Source of the DNA: Syngnathus acus
Taxonomy: Eukaryota > Chordata > Actinopteri > Syngnathiformes > Syngnathidae
Assembly: GCF_901709675.1 (NCBI RefSeq)
Contig: NC_051091.1
Span: 3,752,967-3,816,966, forward strand
Direction of reading: 5' to 3'
Length of the DNA: 64,000 nt
How positions within the stretch are numbered: the first letter of the stretch is position 1; every line of letters begins with the position of its first letter. The notes below the pieces were generated by a model that saw nothing but the letters and a program-made list of their open reading frames with translations, ran no database searches and was not told the DNA's origin. Of the stretch, positions 39,322 to 52,600 are shown piece after piece. The translations under genes and the position numbers were made by a program.

Positions 39322-42300
39322 AAAAACGAATGGTATATCTACTGGGCATGGGTTTCCACCTTTATTACTCACTGCATCAGCACACACAGAGGAGACGAAA
39401 GGTGAAGGGTAGGTGGGTCAGCACACCCGTCCGTGCAAAATCCTTTTGTTCCTCTCTTTATCCTCACCTACCTCTCACCTCAGTCACCAGCCCGCTTTCA
39501 TTATAACATCACTTGCCTCCTCTCTCACCTTAAACATCAACAAAAGTAATGCGGAGCGATGGCTGTGCTCGCGAATGCTTCAAAAGATGTCAGCGTGCGT
39601 GAAGGTCCGTGTCGGTTTCGATCACAAAGAGGGGTGACGCCGAGGAAAATAGTACTTCAAATGATGCAACAAGACAGTGGGCACAATTGACGGTGAGCCT
39701 CTGCAAACTGTGATCACACGTGTGAAAAAGGGGCCCCTTGACAGTTGAAATAGATGAAATGGCCGGTTTGTTCCCGCTCAGATCAATGCTGCTGGGAAGA
39801 AAAAAAAAGTGGAAAGGAGGACAAAAGGAAACAACAGAGCCAAAGTGTTCTTTTTCCCTTGTCTGATATTCACCTGCTAAGTAAACATGTCATAGCTACA
39901 CTCTGGTATCACACGGCTCCGCGGGACAACTTTTGCTCGGGATCCTGGGTAGCGATCTCCCCCGGGGACATGAAACATCATTAACATTATTATTGTTTGA
40001 CTTCCTCCCCTGCTCCCTTTTTCCCTTCAAAGGAGATGTATTTACATGATGGATCCTCACTATTGACTGAATAATTTCTATAGAGCTGCAAATATGCAAA
40101 TAGCTGTTCAAACGTTAGAAAATGCATACCCCACGTGCAATTATGTAAATTGTCTTGGTTCTTCCTTCAGCTACACACCCGTGTATTCGCTCATGCATTC
40201 ATTTGCCATATTAGGGGATGGCGGCGGTGCCCCGAAAGCGGCCGGCTCTCTCTGCAGGCTGTGTCAAGGCACAATGGGCAGTCAGACAATCCTCCTCATC
40301 CGAGTTTGGCTTGCAAGTTGACCCCCTCGCAGCTCAGCAACACCATATGGAGGGAGCTTTCTTTTGAAGAGGCCCTGCACACCGTTAGCGCACACACATG
40401 TTCAGGAAAGCGTACGCGCACACATTTGACCTTGTGCACACGCATACTGTAGTTGAGCGTTTTCTTCTTTCTTGACAATTCTCACACGCTGAGCTGCTGC
40501 CACATGTACACGTTTGTCTCAGGAAATTCCAAACCCAAAAATGTCATTAAACTCTGCTTTTTAATATGAAACGGTGACATTTGGATGAGCAATATTAGAC
40601 ATTTAAACTTTATACTTGGTAATATGGAGAATATTACATGGAGATTTCTCAAGGTAGATCACAAGCAGTTTAATCATTTGGCACCCTCAGCAGGTGTGTT
40701 GTTGCGGTATTTTAGCCTTGAGCCGCGTTCACAATTTCTTTTCGATGTATTTTTTGTTACACCAGTGCACAGTGTGCTCGTATATGTTTCCTTGTTTGCA
40801 TAGTTGGGTAACTAAATTGACTTGCATATGGGGCAGGAATGCTGCGTTAAAGGTGACACGCCAGGTCATGTGGAGATATTTCGCAACAGTTTGTTGCTGA
40901 CGCTACAGCTGCAGGTGTTTTGTTCTCATACTTACTCGTACACAATAAAAAAATGCATGCATCAGCACGTAAATACTCATTTTGGAGAAGAACAAAATGT
41001 TTAACTGACATATTCAGGTGCAGCACGTAAGACTCAATAGATGTGCTGTCTATCCCCCCTCAAAAAAAAAAAAAAAAAAGCCACACGTTGATGTAATAAT
41101 GTAGCATTCCACATCACAGGCAGTATCTGGTATAAGGCATTGCTAGGGGGGGGGGTGAAAGTATATCCCGTTGCAACACCCAGTGCGACTTAAAGACCGG
41201 TTTCGAGCAGGAACAAAGCTCAGGAAGGAAATGCAGAAGAGACACAGTGCAAAGAAAAACAATTCCAAACAGCAAAACAAATGAAAAACAAAAAACAAAC
41301 ATCACACGACTTTACTTTTACCGCAGCCTTTTAATGAGTTTAGCTGCTGGCAAAGTTCAACTGACTTCATTACTGCTGCTAACTGGATTATCCGCTCTGA
41401 ATTATCGTATTTTACTTGATGGAACTGTGTGTCGATAAAGAAATTCTCGTAACTTTAGTAGTGACATCTTCTTTGAGCAAAATGACAAGAATGAAAGCAG
41501 TGACCCACCAAGTCGCATTTGAGATTCATAAATACAGCATGTTCCAAAATGGTCTTTTGCCCCATTAGGGAGTACATTTTTCTCACCCAAAAGTGCATTT
41601 CGTTCCTCTGTGCCAGTGCCTCGGACACATGCAAGCCTGATATGCTCCACGCTGCATGTTTGGCTAAACTGCGTAACAAATTGGAGGTTGGAAAAAGAAA
41701 AAAAAAAAGGGCAGGAGCCAAAGACACAAAAGTAAACTCCCTCCTGGACAATTCCATACTGTATTATTAATACAACAGCATAGTGCAGGTCTTGCAGTTG
41801 TACCCCGCTAAGATGGGGAACATGCTCATGGATGAGATCAAGGTGACTGAACACACGCAGAGCAGCAGGCCAGATGCAGCTCCCACGGCGGAGTTGCTGC
41901 GCTCACGCTGTGGACGAGGTACCCGCTCGCTGTATAATTGGGAATTATTAAACATGACTCTCGTAGCTAAGCGAGGTGATCATGAAACTGTGTTTGCGGT
42001 CTTGAGGGATGAAAGCAAGAATTCAAATGTGACCATTTGGTAGGAGGCGGAAGAAAAGAAAAGATCTTGTCCTAAACCTCCCACGGTTCTACTTCTTTTA
42101 AGCAACAAAGAAAATGCATTTAGACAAGAGGGAGATGGATGGTGCACATTGGTGTTATAAATTGTGGATCGTTGTAAATTGCAGTGCGGATAAATATTTC
42201 AGTAGTAACGGAAGCAACATGATGCAATGCAGCTTACGTGTCGACAAAACTGTTTAAGTCTTGAATGAAAGAATGACTCGAACTTTTGCTGTAGTGCATG

Positions 42301-45300
42301 AATAAAAGGCATTAACATTCAAGATGGAATATTACCACTAGCTTGTCTTTTATTATCGACGCAAATACAGTAGAAAATATATATTATTTGGTTGTTGTGT
42401 GTTTCAGGACAGTTTTCTTTTATACCACAGAAGTCAATTTCAGATACTGGACACAATGTCATGACACTGTCTGATGCGCCAAATATTGTATGAGCAGTGG
42501 TGACAAGTGACAGGCTTTAAAACTGCTTTGGTTTATTTGGAGCAACAAGCAGAACATTTCCCTACATTGCACTTTCAAATTACAATGCAATCATATTTTC
42601 CAGCATAATCTAAAATAATGTTGGGGGGGGGGGGTCTGCAAGTGGCTTGATGTAGCAACACGGCTGAGGGTGTTAGTGACTGTCCTATATTGCTCATGCT
42701 CTCATGGATTACTTAATTATCAGCCAGTGCCTACGTTCTGCTCTGTTAATGGTAGGCAATATGGCCTTTGCCTCACTTAAGGAATAAATTGTATTGCTCC
42801 ATCTCTTTCCATCTTGCAGTGAACACCCCCTCACGCATGCATATAAACACAGCTTTTTGCTTTTTTCCCCTCATAGCTCATAAAGATCATTTAGGCTTGA
42901 ATGGAACAGTCGTGTCTAAGCAAAATTCCAATGGAATCCAACGCTCAATTTCATTAATTGAGCATCTTCATTTCCTCCAAACCTGTTTGGACAAATAAAA
43001 TAAAGGATCCTCTTTGACACATGCTGGGTTTATGATTTTGTATCAGGAAGAAGAAAATTTCTCTTTGAAATTTGTAATTGTCACAGTGGGAAGCAATGTT
43101 GTGTCTTAGCCGATGCGATAAAAATGCGCTCATGAAATCAGCCAGTTGTGACACCAAGAGAACATCAGAAGAGGAAACTAGAGCAAAATTATTATATTTT
43201 TTCGCCACAAAAAAGTCTGATATTCAGTTACATTGCTAAACCAATGCTGACAAATGAGCATTAATACATGACAAAGGAATAGAAGGCTTTGCCTTACCTT
43301 AATGATAATATATTATATTATATTTAACATGTATAATATATGAAGAACTCTCCCAAATTTGCATTAATATTATCATGCGTTAATATTATCCTGTTCATTG
43401 ACTCTGTCTAAACAATTTCAGCTTCACAGTAAAGAAAATTATATATTCATGATTCTGGCTATGTTGTACAAGTTTGACAACATGGTCAAGTGCTGACTCG
43501 TCAAAATGGACATGAAATATTTGCCCCCCCCTCCAAAGAAAAAAAAACAGCCCTTATCATATTTTGGAATGGATGTGCAGTTAGCAACTCGTAGGGAACA
43601 GGGATTTACTTTAGTTTGACAGAAAACATAAGAGGACAGAATGGCATTGCAAGCATGAGTTGGTGTTTATTGCACTGTGGAAAATATTTGGGTAAGAAGA
43701 ATCCTTTTCACACCCCACATGCGTGTTTTGGGCTAAGTACGAATATCCACGTGCCAGAGGATTATTGGACATTAATTACATTAGCATTTTCTCTCTTGAC
43801 AGAATTGCGTCTCCTTATCTGGGAGACTGAGAACTATTGATCTGGGCCATGTTGTCATTCACATGATAATTAGGAGCAGGTGAGAGGTCATCGTCCAGTC
43901 CGTTTGAACATCTGGATGAGAGTAGCTCAAGGACAACGGGGACCGCGCAATGCCGCCACTCTGGCGAGCCCCAAATGTCTTTCTGTGCCTCAGTCAATTA
44001 TACAAATTGTCTAATTAATTCTCGCATTCCAGCAGAGAGGCCCGACAATCAATGAAGCCAAAACCCACCGAACAGAGCCCAGAGGAACATTTATGTTGCA
44101 GATGTAAAGAAGAAGAAAAAAAGCCCTGCGCCAAGATTAATATGTAGAAATACAACTGTAGGAATACATTGTAAGTCATCTGCAGTAACTGTAAAGGCTC
44201 TTTTATCTCACTTGAGGCTTATCTATAATTAAAACTGTATTTTAAGGGCATGCAAATGGAGGCTTTAGCAGACCTAACATATACCACGAATATCCTTTTT
44301 CAGACACCATAAAAAGTAGCTGTGTTCTTTTCACAAGTAAATAAAGTCATCTACAATTCTGTCATCGCTGCATTTATCTTAGTATTAGTGCGATGAATAA
44401 TTCTGTTTGCACACTGCAAAAATGCTGACGGGGAAAATGTAAGGATCAAGTGAAACCATTGTGAAACTATTTCTTAAATGCCCTATTTTTTGGTCTCGTG
44501 CTTCTCACTTGTCATTTTGTCCCCCACTTGTTAATCCAACAAGGTAAACTATTACAATGTTTAAAATGTACAATCAAACAATGGCAAGAGCTCCAAATAG
44601 TTTGTATCACATAGATGAACATCCCAAGTGAACTTGATTCCAATGTGCAAATGCACAAGTGAGATGCAAATATGCTTCGTATGCCCGTGGAGGATGCAGC
44701 AAACAATGCAAATATTGCCCCCTTGTGGTTTCATGTGCACTCAAGGAAGGAACCTGTCAGGCCTCTGGTAAAATATTTCAGAGATGAAACAACAAAATTG
44801 CCTTTCTTACAAGACGTGGGAATAACTGGAAGAAAAAAAAAAAGATCAAGTCAAGGTTCTGGGGAATTATCACTTGGCTAAGAAAAATGTAAATAAAGTA
44901 AGCGTCCCGTAGTACTGGCCATCAATCTCCGCCTTCTCCCTTTGTCTCATTAGACTCGAGTAAATTTCAATGTCACTTAAAGTCATGCCTGTAATTTATT
45001 GTCTCCTTAATAGTGACGGACAAAGGTCGCGCGCGGTGCTGTGAGGCATTCTATCGGGTTTATCTGTGTGGGTCATTAACCTTGACCTGGTGCAAAAGCA
45101 CTTGAGCGCAGGAAGCTCGGCGTCCTGAGCCAGCGCCCCCGAGAAGTTCCTCTCTGAGACGGCCGCTCACTCCACTGCCCCCGCTGGCTCCAGTGCCTCA
45201 CGCCGGCCTTAATTGTCATATGGCATCCAGCGCCACTTTCTTAATTGATCTGACCTTTCACAGCACTTTTTCTCATTTCCAAAGCCATTTTCATTGTTCC

Positions 45301-45555
45301 ATCTGGCACTTTTAAAATGACATCTGCTTGACTGTACTCTACCCGCTGATCTCTGTACAGTTATTTTTAATCTTAATTTATGCTCCGACAGATGCCGGTT
45401 TTAATAGGTGAGGGGCCAAACTCAACTCCCAACAACAGCCTGTGTCCATAACACTTCCCTTAACAATTTAAATATTGACACGAGCCCGGTTGCCGGCCAA
45501 AAATGGCTGCTAAGCTGCCCTTCTTGCGTCGTTCCCTTGAACTAAACATCCTATT
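39322..45555. other. Intergenic
   Basis: No supported gene. Poly-A (41063-41080) and poly-G (42623-42634) runs, AT-rich patches (43300-43390), and a CNE-like block at about 44980-45420 with several ATTA cores and an AACCTTGACC nuclear-receptor-like site. Open frames of 100-150 codons here (for example 41402-41854 minus) show no recognisable domain. Confidence 0.5.
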
Positions 45556-45906
45556 TAGGGCTGCAACTGAAGATTATATGTGTCGATTAATCGATGGCAA
45601 AAAATAAGCTTAAATTTTCACCCTTTTACTGAAAAACAGGACATGATGTCAAATTGAGAGTGCAGAAATTGCCCATACAAATTATGAATGACTTTATTAC
45701 ATTGGAAATTTATTTTCAAATATGTAATATTTTGATTAAAAAAGAAAAAGACAACTAATCGGTCGGCTTACACGGATCGCTTCAGGAATCGGAAAATATT
45801 TATGGTTGAGGCTGAAATTTGAAAGAGAATTTAAAAACAGGATTGAAACATGTTTGATGAATTGAATACTCGATTAGTTGTTGATTGATTTATTGTTGCA
45901 CTTCTA
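45556..45906. mobile_element. hAT-like non-autonomous DNA element, 351 bp
   Basis: The ends TAGGGCTGCAAC and GTTGCACTTCTA are imperfect inverted repeats (9/12), flanked by ATCCTATT and ATCATTTT, a 6/8-matching 8-bp target-site duplication as made by hAT transposases. The interior has several TCGATTAAT-type words typical of a common fish hAT MITE family. No transposase is inside. Confidence 0.75.
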
Positions 45907-46643
45907 ATCATTTTAATTTATTAAAATATCAATTCAGCCAGCAATACAATAATTTCCACTCACTCACAAATTCATTTAGCACTGTTATTTGTACATCGCT
46001 GTGACCACATTCCCCATAATTTTGATTATGCAGCAGTCTTGCCCGCTCATAACGTCGCAATCTCTTTTTAGCCCGTTCCCCCAAAGTGCAGCTCCCTTGC
46101 TATCTCCCAACATGAACCACATGCTGCGGACTTCCTCATCCCTCCATTGAATAGCTCATTTCCCTCAGTGACATTTTCCAAAAGATAAATTTCCTATGGC
46201 TTGCATTTTCATGGGGAAGTGCTCCGAGATGGCTCTACCTGCAGGCTGTTAAATTAGCGCCATATAATTGACTGATTAAACGCTTATTGATTGCTGGGGT
46301 CTGGATGGGCAGAGGATATGATACGCTTGCATTTTATACACTTCCCCACTTCATGATGCAGCGCCTTATACAGACATTTTGAGAAAATACTCCCCCCTAA
46401 GTTTTAGAATATCTTCTTTTGGACTGAGGGATAGAACGTTTATCAAAATCATACAAAGTCATTTGACTAGTAACCGACTTTATTCTCAGCACACAGTTTG
46501 CCGTAAAACTGGGTGCAGACAGATTTGAACAATTTCAACATACATTGACGAGTGTCCAACATTTTTGACAAACTTTCAATTCAATGACTTTTTAGCAAAT
46601 TATGAATCAATCTGGTTTTAGGCAAGTCCATTAAATAACATGA
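45907..46643. other. Intergenic, CNE-like block
   Basis: About 46080-46390 is a non-repetitive stretch with multiple ATTA/GATAA words (for example AAATTAGCGCCATATAATTG) that reads like a conserved noncoding element. No coding potential. Confidence 0.4.
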
Positions 46644-46685
46644 GGTGTGCCACAGGGATCAATTTTAGGCCCTGCACTCTTTAAC
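46644..46685 (+). mobile_element. Second LINE reverse-transcriptase fragment
   Basis: GVPQGSILGPALFN is encoded in frame, again the GVPQGSxLGPxLF reverse-transcriptase motif. Flanking sequence quickly loses similarity. It comes from a different or differently decayed copy than the fragment at 39262. Confidence 0.75.
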
Positions 46686-49600
46686 TCAGTGTCAGAGTAT
46701 CGTCTACTTATAATTGTGATGATTGCTCTAACTTGAGCAACATGTAAGTTTTTTTTTCATTGTGTTACAAATACCGCATCCACATTTGAATTAGAGTGTA
46801 CGTAATGTTGATTTGCAGCATATAATGTGGCAAACAACGACAAGTATATTTATCAACTCAAATGACTAGCCTGTAGTAAATGTCAAATGCGTATCGGAAA
46901 GAATGAAAATCAAAGCCGACTGCTGGATCCGCCTCGAGTGCAGAGTTGCAATTGGTGTAATTGCACGCATTGTGTTTGCACAGCGTGATTCAAATCTATT
47001 TGATCACCAATTAGGGACATTTTTGGAAGTCTCCAAAGGCTTTAGCAGGCAGCGAATGACACGCGGCCTCAAGGTCACAATCAGGCTTCCCCCTTGAAAT
47101 CCTCCAACGACTGATAGGCACGTCTTCTCTCCTGAGTCGTGCTCGAGCGGACACGCCGCAGAACATCTGTTCGCGAAGTGCCCTGATGGGGTTGACACAA
47201 TGCGCGCACACGCCATCCGTGCCTAACAAACCCAATTCCCTGGCCGGGGCCAGATGGTGGCCCACGCCGCTGCTCCCTTCCCTCCTCATCCAGGACAAAT
47301 CATGGGGAGGAACTTTCTGCAGGTACCGCCCCAGGCACACCTGTGCCACTCACCGCTGACCACCCTCTGGTGGCTTCCAATGTTCCCTCCTGTCAAAAGA
47401 CAAATTGGCCAACAGACTGCTCTTTTATGAATTCACCCCGCGGTCCATTTTTTAAAAAGAGGTTACGGAAAATCCTTGGCCTGAGCAGCTCAACATTGAG
47501 ACGCCACTATTCTTTGAAAAGTTAAGAGACCTTGAAACCGGCTTTAGTCCCACATCCTTCTTATGGTCCGGCATTAATCTGATTTGAACTCGCAAAGCTA
47601 CAAATAGTGCTCCCATTCCATCATTGACATTCTCAACCACCGGTTTGGTGCTTTACTTCATCATGAATATAGGAACACACTGGCCAGTATACCAAACTTT
47701 ATTCTCAGTTAACTTAGCAAGCTATTTTTTTTGTTGAACAGAATTAAACCACACTGGTTTGCTTTATATGGAGTTGAGTCCTCATCATTATTTCCTTTTT
47801 AAACTTTTTAGTTGAACCTTTACTTGTAAAATGCTTATTGGGCTTATTTTTGGTGTTTTTGTTTCAGCTACCTTGACCTGTCTGCTCCACAACCTTTGCA
47901 CATTTTACTAATTTTATAAAAACACACACATATTGAATTAACAACAAATATCAAAGTACGACTGTAAAAAAGAAAAAAGGTGAATTAAATGGTTGTCTTG
48001 TGAAAAGAGTGAGCCATTGCTCTCACAAGCGGCGCCGTAAGGAGCACTTGAGCTTGTGATGTCGTCTTTGGGAATGACATGAGATCTCCACTAAATGGCA
48101 GCGGTGTTATTCATTGAGATTGTGCTCATTAAAGATGTGCTTTACATGGCAAACTCAGCCCTGGGAGGAGGTTGTATTTCTCCAAGCACTCCAAAGCTTA
48201 ATGGCGACGGGGGCATGGCGATCAGAGGTGGTGCGCTGCCTGCCAAGCAGCAATTTATCTCTCACCTGCGAGTGTTTACAGGTCACTTTGGCACAGTGAC
48301 GTTTTCATATAACTCACTGTTTTTTAATACTGAGAGTGATTTTGCAAAAAAAAAAAAGATGACTTTGAAAACTACAGTATGCACGTTGCTACTTTTGAGT
48401 GGAACTGTGTGGTTGGTGCTACACCGAGGAGCACACATACTGCACATGCATGGAGAGTATATCATCATTTAATGCCCATGCTGCAAATCTTTAGAACGAT
48501 TCCACATCCTCAGCCTTTAATGAGACGAGTATCCGCTGATAATGTGTGTAATTGGACAATGAGATTCACTCATTCAATAATTGACCATTGCATCTACTCA
48601 AGGGTTTTCATCCTCATGTTCTGGCTGCTGAGCTTGGTTTTCTGCAACCTATTATTTCAAGCATACCTTTGATCGGATTAGGGGTCCTTTCTTTGTAGCG
48701 CTAAGAGAAGAAGAAAAAAAAGACACGTCTTGATTTCTTGCGCCAGAATAAGAGATTTCACATTTCAGCTATATTGTCAATTTATATTATATGTTAAATG
48801 AACTGACTGGAGGCCATTATGAGTCAAATCAATGGAGGATATATTTGACATTTTGCTTGATCAGATGAGGGTCAGATGAAGTCAGCAGAGGACAACAAGT
48901 AGCAAAGTGAATATTTTTCCTTGACTGAAATCAGGCAAGTCTTCCAAATCTTTCATTAAACCAATCTGGACTACTCCTTAATGCTCAATTGAAAAAAGCC
49001 CGTCTCTGGATAAAGGACTTGTGCACTTTGAGTGAATTTGAAACCTGAAGGCAAACGGCTGTGAAAAACCCCGGCGAGTTGGGAAAATTCCCCCACCGAT
49101 CATCCAATTTGGCTGATAACAGTGCGTGGGGGAAAAAAGGAAGCAGGCACTAGGAGGAAAAAAACAACAACCTCTCTATGGAATCTTCCATCATGCTGCT
49201 TCTTTTTTTCATACGGCATCCCACTCCGATCCAGCGCATTAATCATAAGCAGACAAACAGCGTGTTGTGCCTGTTGTCACACTCATCCATACTTAGCCTA
49301 TAGCGACTCTCAACATGAACTGATAAAGCGCTCCATTACTGCGACGCAATGTAGGACACTTTCCATCAATGGCAGCTTGAGAGCAAAGACTCCCGCTACA
49401 AAAAGGCACAGTAATGAAATAACACACTTTCCACGAAACAGTGTTTTTGGATTATTATTTTTGTGGCATTACTCAATTAGGAGGAGCCACATTTTTACAC
49501 TGGTGAGGAAGATGCTCTCCAGCATGGCACGCACGTTATTAGCCCCTTCGCATCCCAACCTCATTCATTTGTGAATTTCACACCTCCAGCTAAAGTCATT

Positions 49601-52600
49601 ATCAATATCATTATAATTATTGTAATAGTTACCAAATCGTGTCACTCCCAACTTTTAATTGCCCCGCCATTTATTTGCAATCAGAATGATTCCCTTGAAC
49701 AGACAGACAATTTAATTTCCAAGTTGACACCCCAATTGGAATTATTTCATATAAACACAAGAGTAAAAGGTGCTAAATAAAATAAAATGATCCTGGCTGT
49801 CTTATTAGTATGGAAGCGAGGTAGGCAAATTGCCTCAGAATGAAGTCAGAGGCACTCTGAGGCTTCCAAAAACAAATCTGCCCTTCAACTGACACATTAT
49901 CATTGTGTGAGAACTCCAAATAAACCACGCTTTGCCTCATTGCTTCTCAATTTGAAGGAGCAGTCACTTGAGTATAATGGTCAAGCCGGGCCAAAGAAAT
50001 AAAATAATCAAGCATTCATTCAATCACACGCACAAGTGGTAAGTTTTCTCCTTAAAGATCCCGGAAGTGAAATAAATAGCCATCATTAGCGCTGTTTTAA
50101 AACTTATCGATTTTAAGCTAACAATATATTAAAATAATGTTTCCCGCAACAGTCATCATCCTCCCGAGACGGTACGTCCTCATTGTCATCAACAGATTGT
50201 TAGACATGCATTTTCTCAAAGGCTGACGTACGGGGTCGCCGGCCGTGTTCGGAATCCATCCATTGGCGCAATTTATGATCTTATTTTAATTGTATACACA
50301 AACATTGAGGTGATTTAGGTGACATGGTGGAAAGATGAAATCTGTTTCTATTAAAAGGGTTGCTCACCCCTGGAGCCTTCAGCCAGAAACACCTTTCAGT
50401 GACTGCTTTTAACAACACGGTTATTGTTTTATTGATCAGGATTTTATTACAGATTTGACACTCATGTTATGAGTTAATCGAACCACATATAATTTTTGAC
50501 ACATATTTTACAAGACTGCAATTAATTTAATAACTATTATTTTTCCCGCGTTAACGAGCTGTGCGGGAGAGTGCTCCATTCGTCTTGGCCCCGGTGTCAC
50601 TCATGCACTCTGGTGCACTCGGACCCTGGGCCCGACCTTAATGGAAGTCGCGCAAATGGTCGATCCGGCGAGCGTCTGCGCTCGCTACGGAAGCGCCATC
50701 TTTTGTTCTTAGAAGTGATATCACTATTAAGGAAGCCATTCATAGCCATATAATTCCTCCTTTCCACACATAAACGCTCCAAGCTTATGGGGAAATTATA
50801 CAAGTCAGCCATGGCTCCAAAGTCCTTTGAGGATGTGTCATTTTTCAGCCCATGTACGTTTAACCCGTGAGGGGGAGTCGGCGGGGGAAGAACCATTTTT
50901 GCTGCGTGACAAAGGATTAATACCGTTTCTTAAAACACAAATTATGCAACATTGGCTTTACACGTAGTAAATCAGGACAACACGGACGCCTGCCGATGGT
51001 TAGAGAGGGGCAGGGGGCCACGGAACATAACAACGTGTCAAGCCGAGATACAGCTCACACGGTATATGGAAGGCCTCGATGGTCAATAGCCTCAATCGGC
51101 GTCACCTCTCATCTCTAAGAGGTGCACATCTGCTGAGCGCTGCACTATTTATCCATCAGAAGAATTATTAATTAATTGCTCAGCCCATCCTGTATAATTG
51201 AGGACGGATCTGGAACGCCATTAGCCGCGATAATAAAGAGAGCGCTAGCTCCCGCCCACCTGGGCACACGGGGAAAACCTCCTCTTTGTGGCCTTGTCAG
51301 CAAATGTATTCTTTTGCGCTGAGCAGTAGTTAACAACGTATAGGTTTGTCAAACCAATTTTAATCTCTTGAAATCTTCATAGCAATTATCTTTTTGTATA
51401 ATCGCTTTCAAGACCTTGGGGGAAGTGGGGGGGGGTCTACTGGGGGTCCGGTAACATCTTTAAAATAATTGTTCAGATAGTAATTTGAAGTTTTATGGAA
51501 ATTGCTTAATAATCAGATCTCAGAGTTAATATTTGGCAAAGGAACTAAGTTGTCGATGGAAAAGACTTCATGAGGTTTTATGTAAGTGAGGACCATGTCA
51601 AAGTAAAACTACATTATAGGAAACCGGGGGAAAAAAAAAACACCTGATAGAAAAACTTCACAGGTTGTGTCGGGAGATCACATAGATAACTTCAACTGGA
51701 AACCGCGTTAATTCTCCAAATTAAGACTCCATCAAATGAAGCAAAAAAAAAGAAGGATAATCACGGCGAATATGATCGTGAAGCGCTAACATCTGTTGTA
51801 GACCTTACAGGGTTGTTGACTTTGAGCTTTTGAAAGCTATCCAACTCAAAGGGTGGGCGCATGGATTTTAAGTTTGTCCCAATTACCCTTGTAATGAGAT
51901 GTATCTGAGCCCGTAGTAATGACAGTAATGAGCAAGATAAAAAGACAATGTGGAAAAACAGAGCAAGCATATCAATGACTCGCCGTTCTGTGCCAAACGT
52001 CGCTTTCGCTCTGATGAATGTTGGGGACAAAAGAAGAAGAAGCAGGAGATCCGTGATCGCCAACAGCAAGGACAAAAAAAAAAATAATACAGGTTGAACC
52101 CCCGTGACTGCTAAAGTCTATATGAATCACCGGCGTTATTATCACTCTGACACAGCGAGAAGCTTTGCTTTATGAATGCTACTTAGGGAACATTTTGTAA
52201 CCCGCACCAACGAAAGCCAATCATCATCTGTCTTGGCCAATAACAACAAGACGATGCTTTACGGGAGATGCCTCGGTGTCGTATCATCATTACACTAATA
52301 GCAAAAGCCCCTGCAGGCAAGTCTTCGCATCACCTAATTAGTCACCCTAAAACACTATTGGTGAGTAAGGGCCCCATGATCAATTCAAACAATTTAGTCT
52401 TTGGAGCAAGGCTTCAGCCAGCACTGGCATTGATTATCCCAATAAGCAAAATGGTCTGTAATAATGGACATTTCTCATTGAATCAGGAAGGCTGCACAGG
52501 GAGCCTATTTTATTCCTCAATTGATTTTTAAATAAGTACTGTAAATTAAATACTTTCATTTCCTACTCATTTATGGTTTCGTAGTCATTTATTCGTCAAC

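Noticed and set aside
41402-41854. 150-codon minus-strand open frame
   Set aside because: Mixed hydrophobic and low-complexity residues (KKKRK from an A-run on the other strand), overlapped by other equally long frames; it looks random.
49122-49574. 150-codon plus-strand open frame
   Set aside because: No known domain; begins in a purine-rich run and crosses no splice-like sites; treated as chance.
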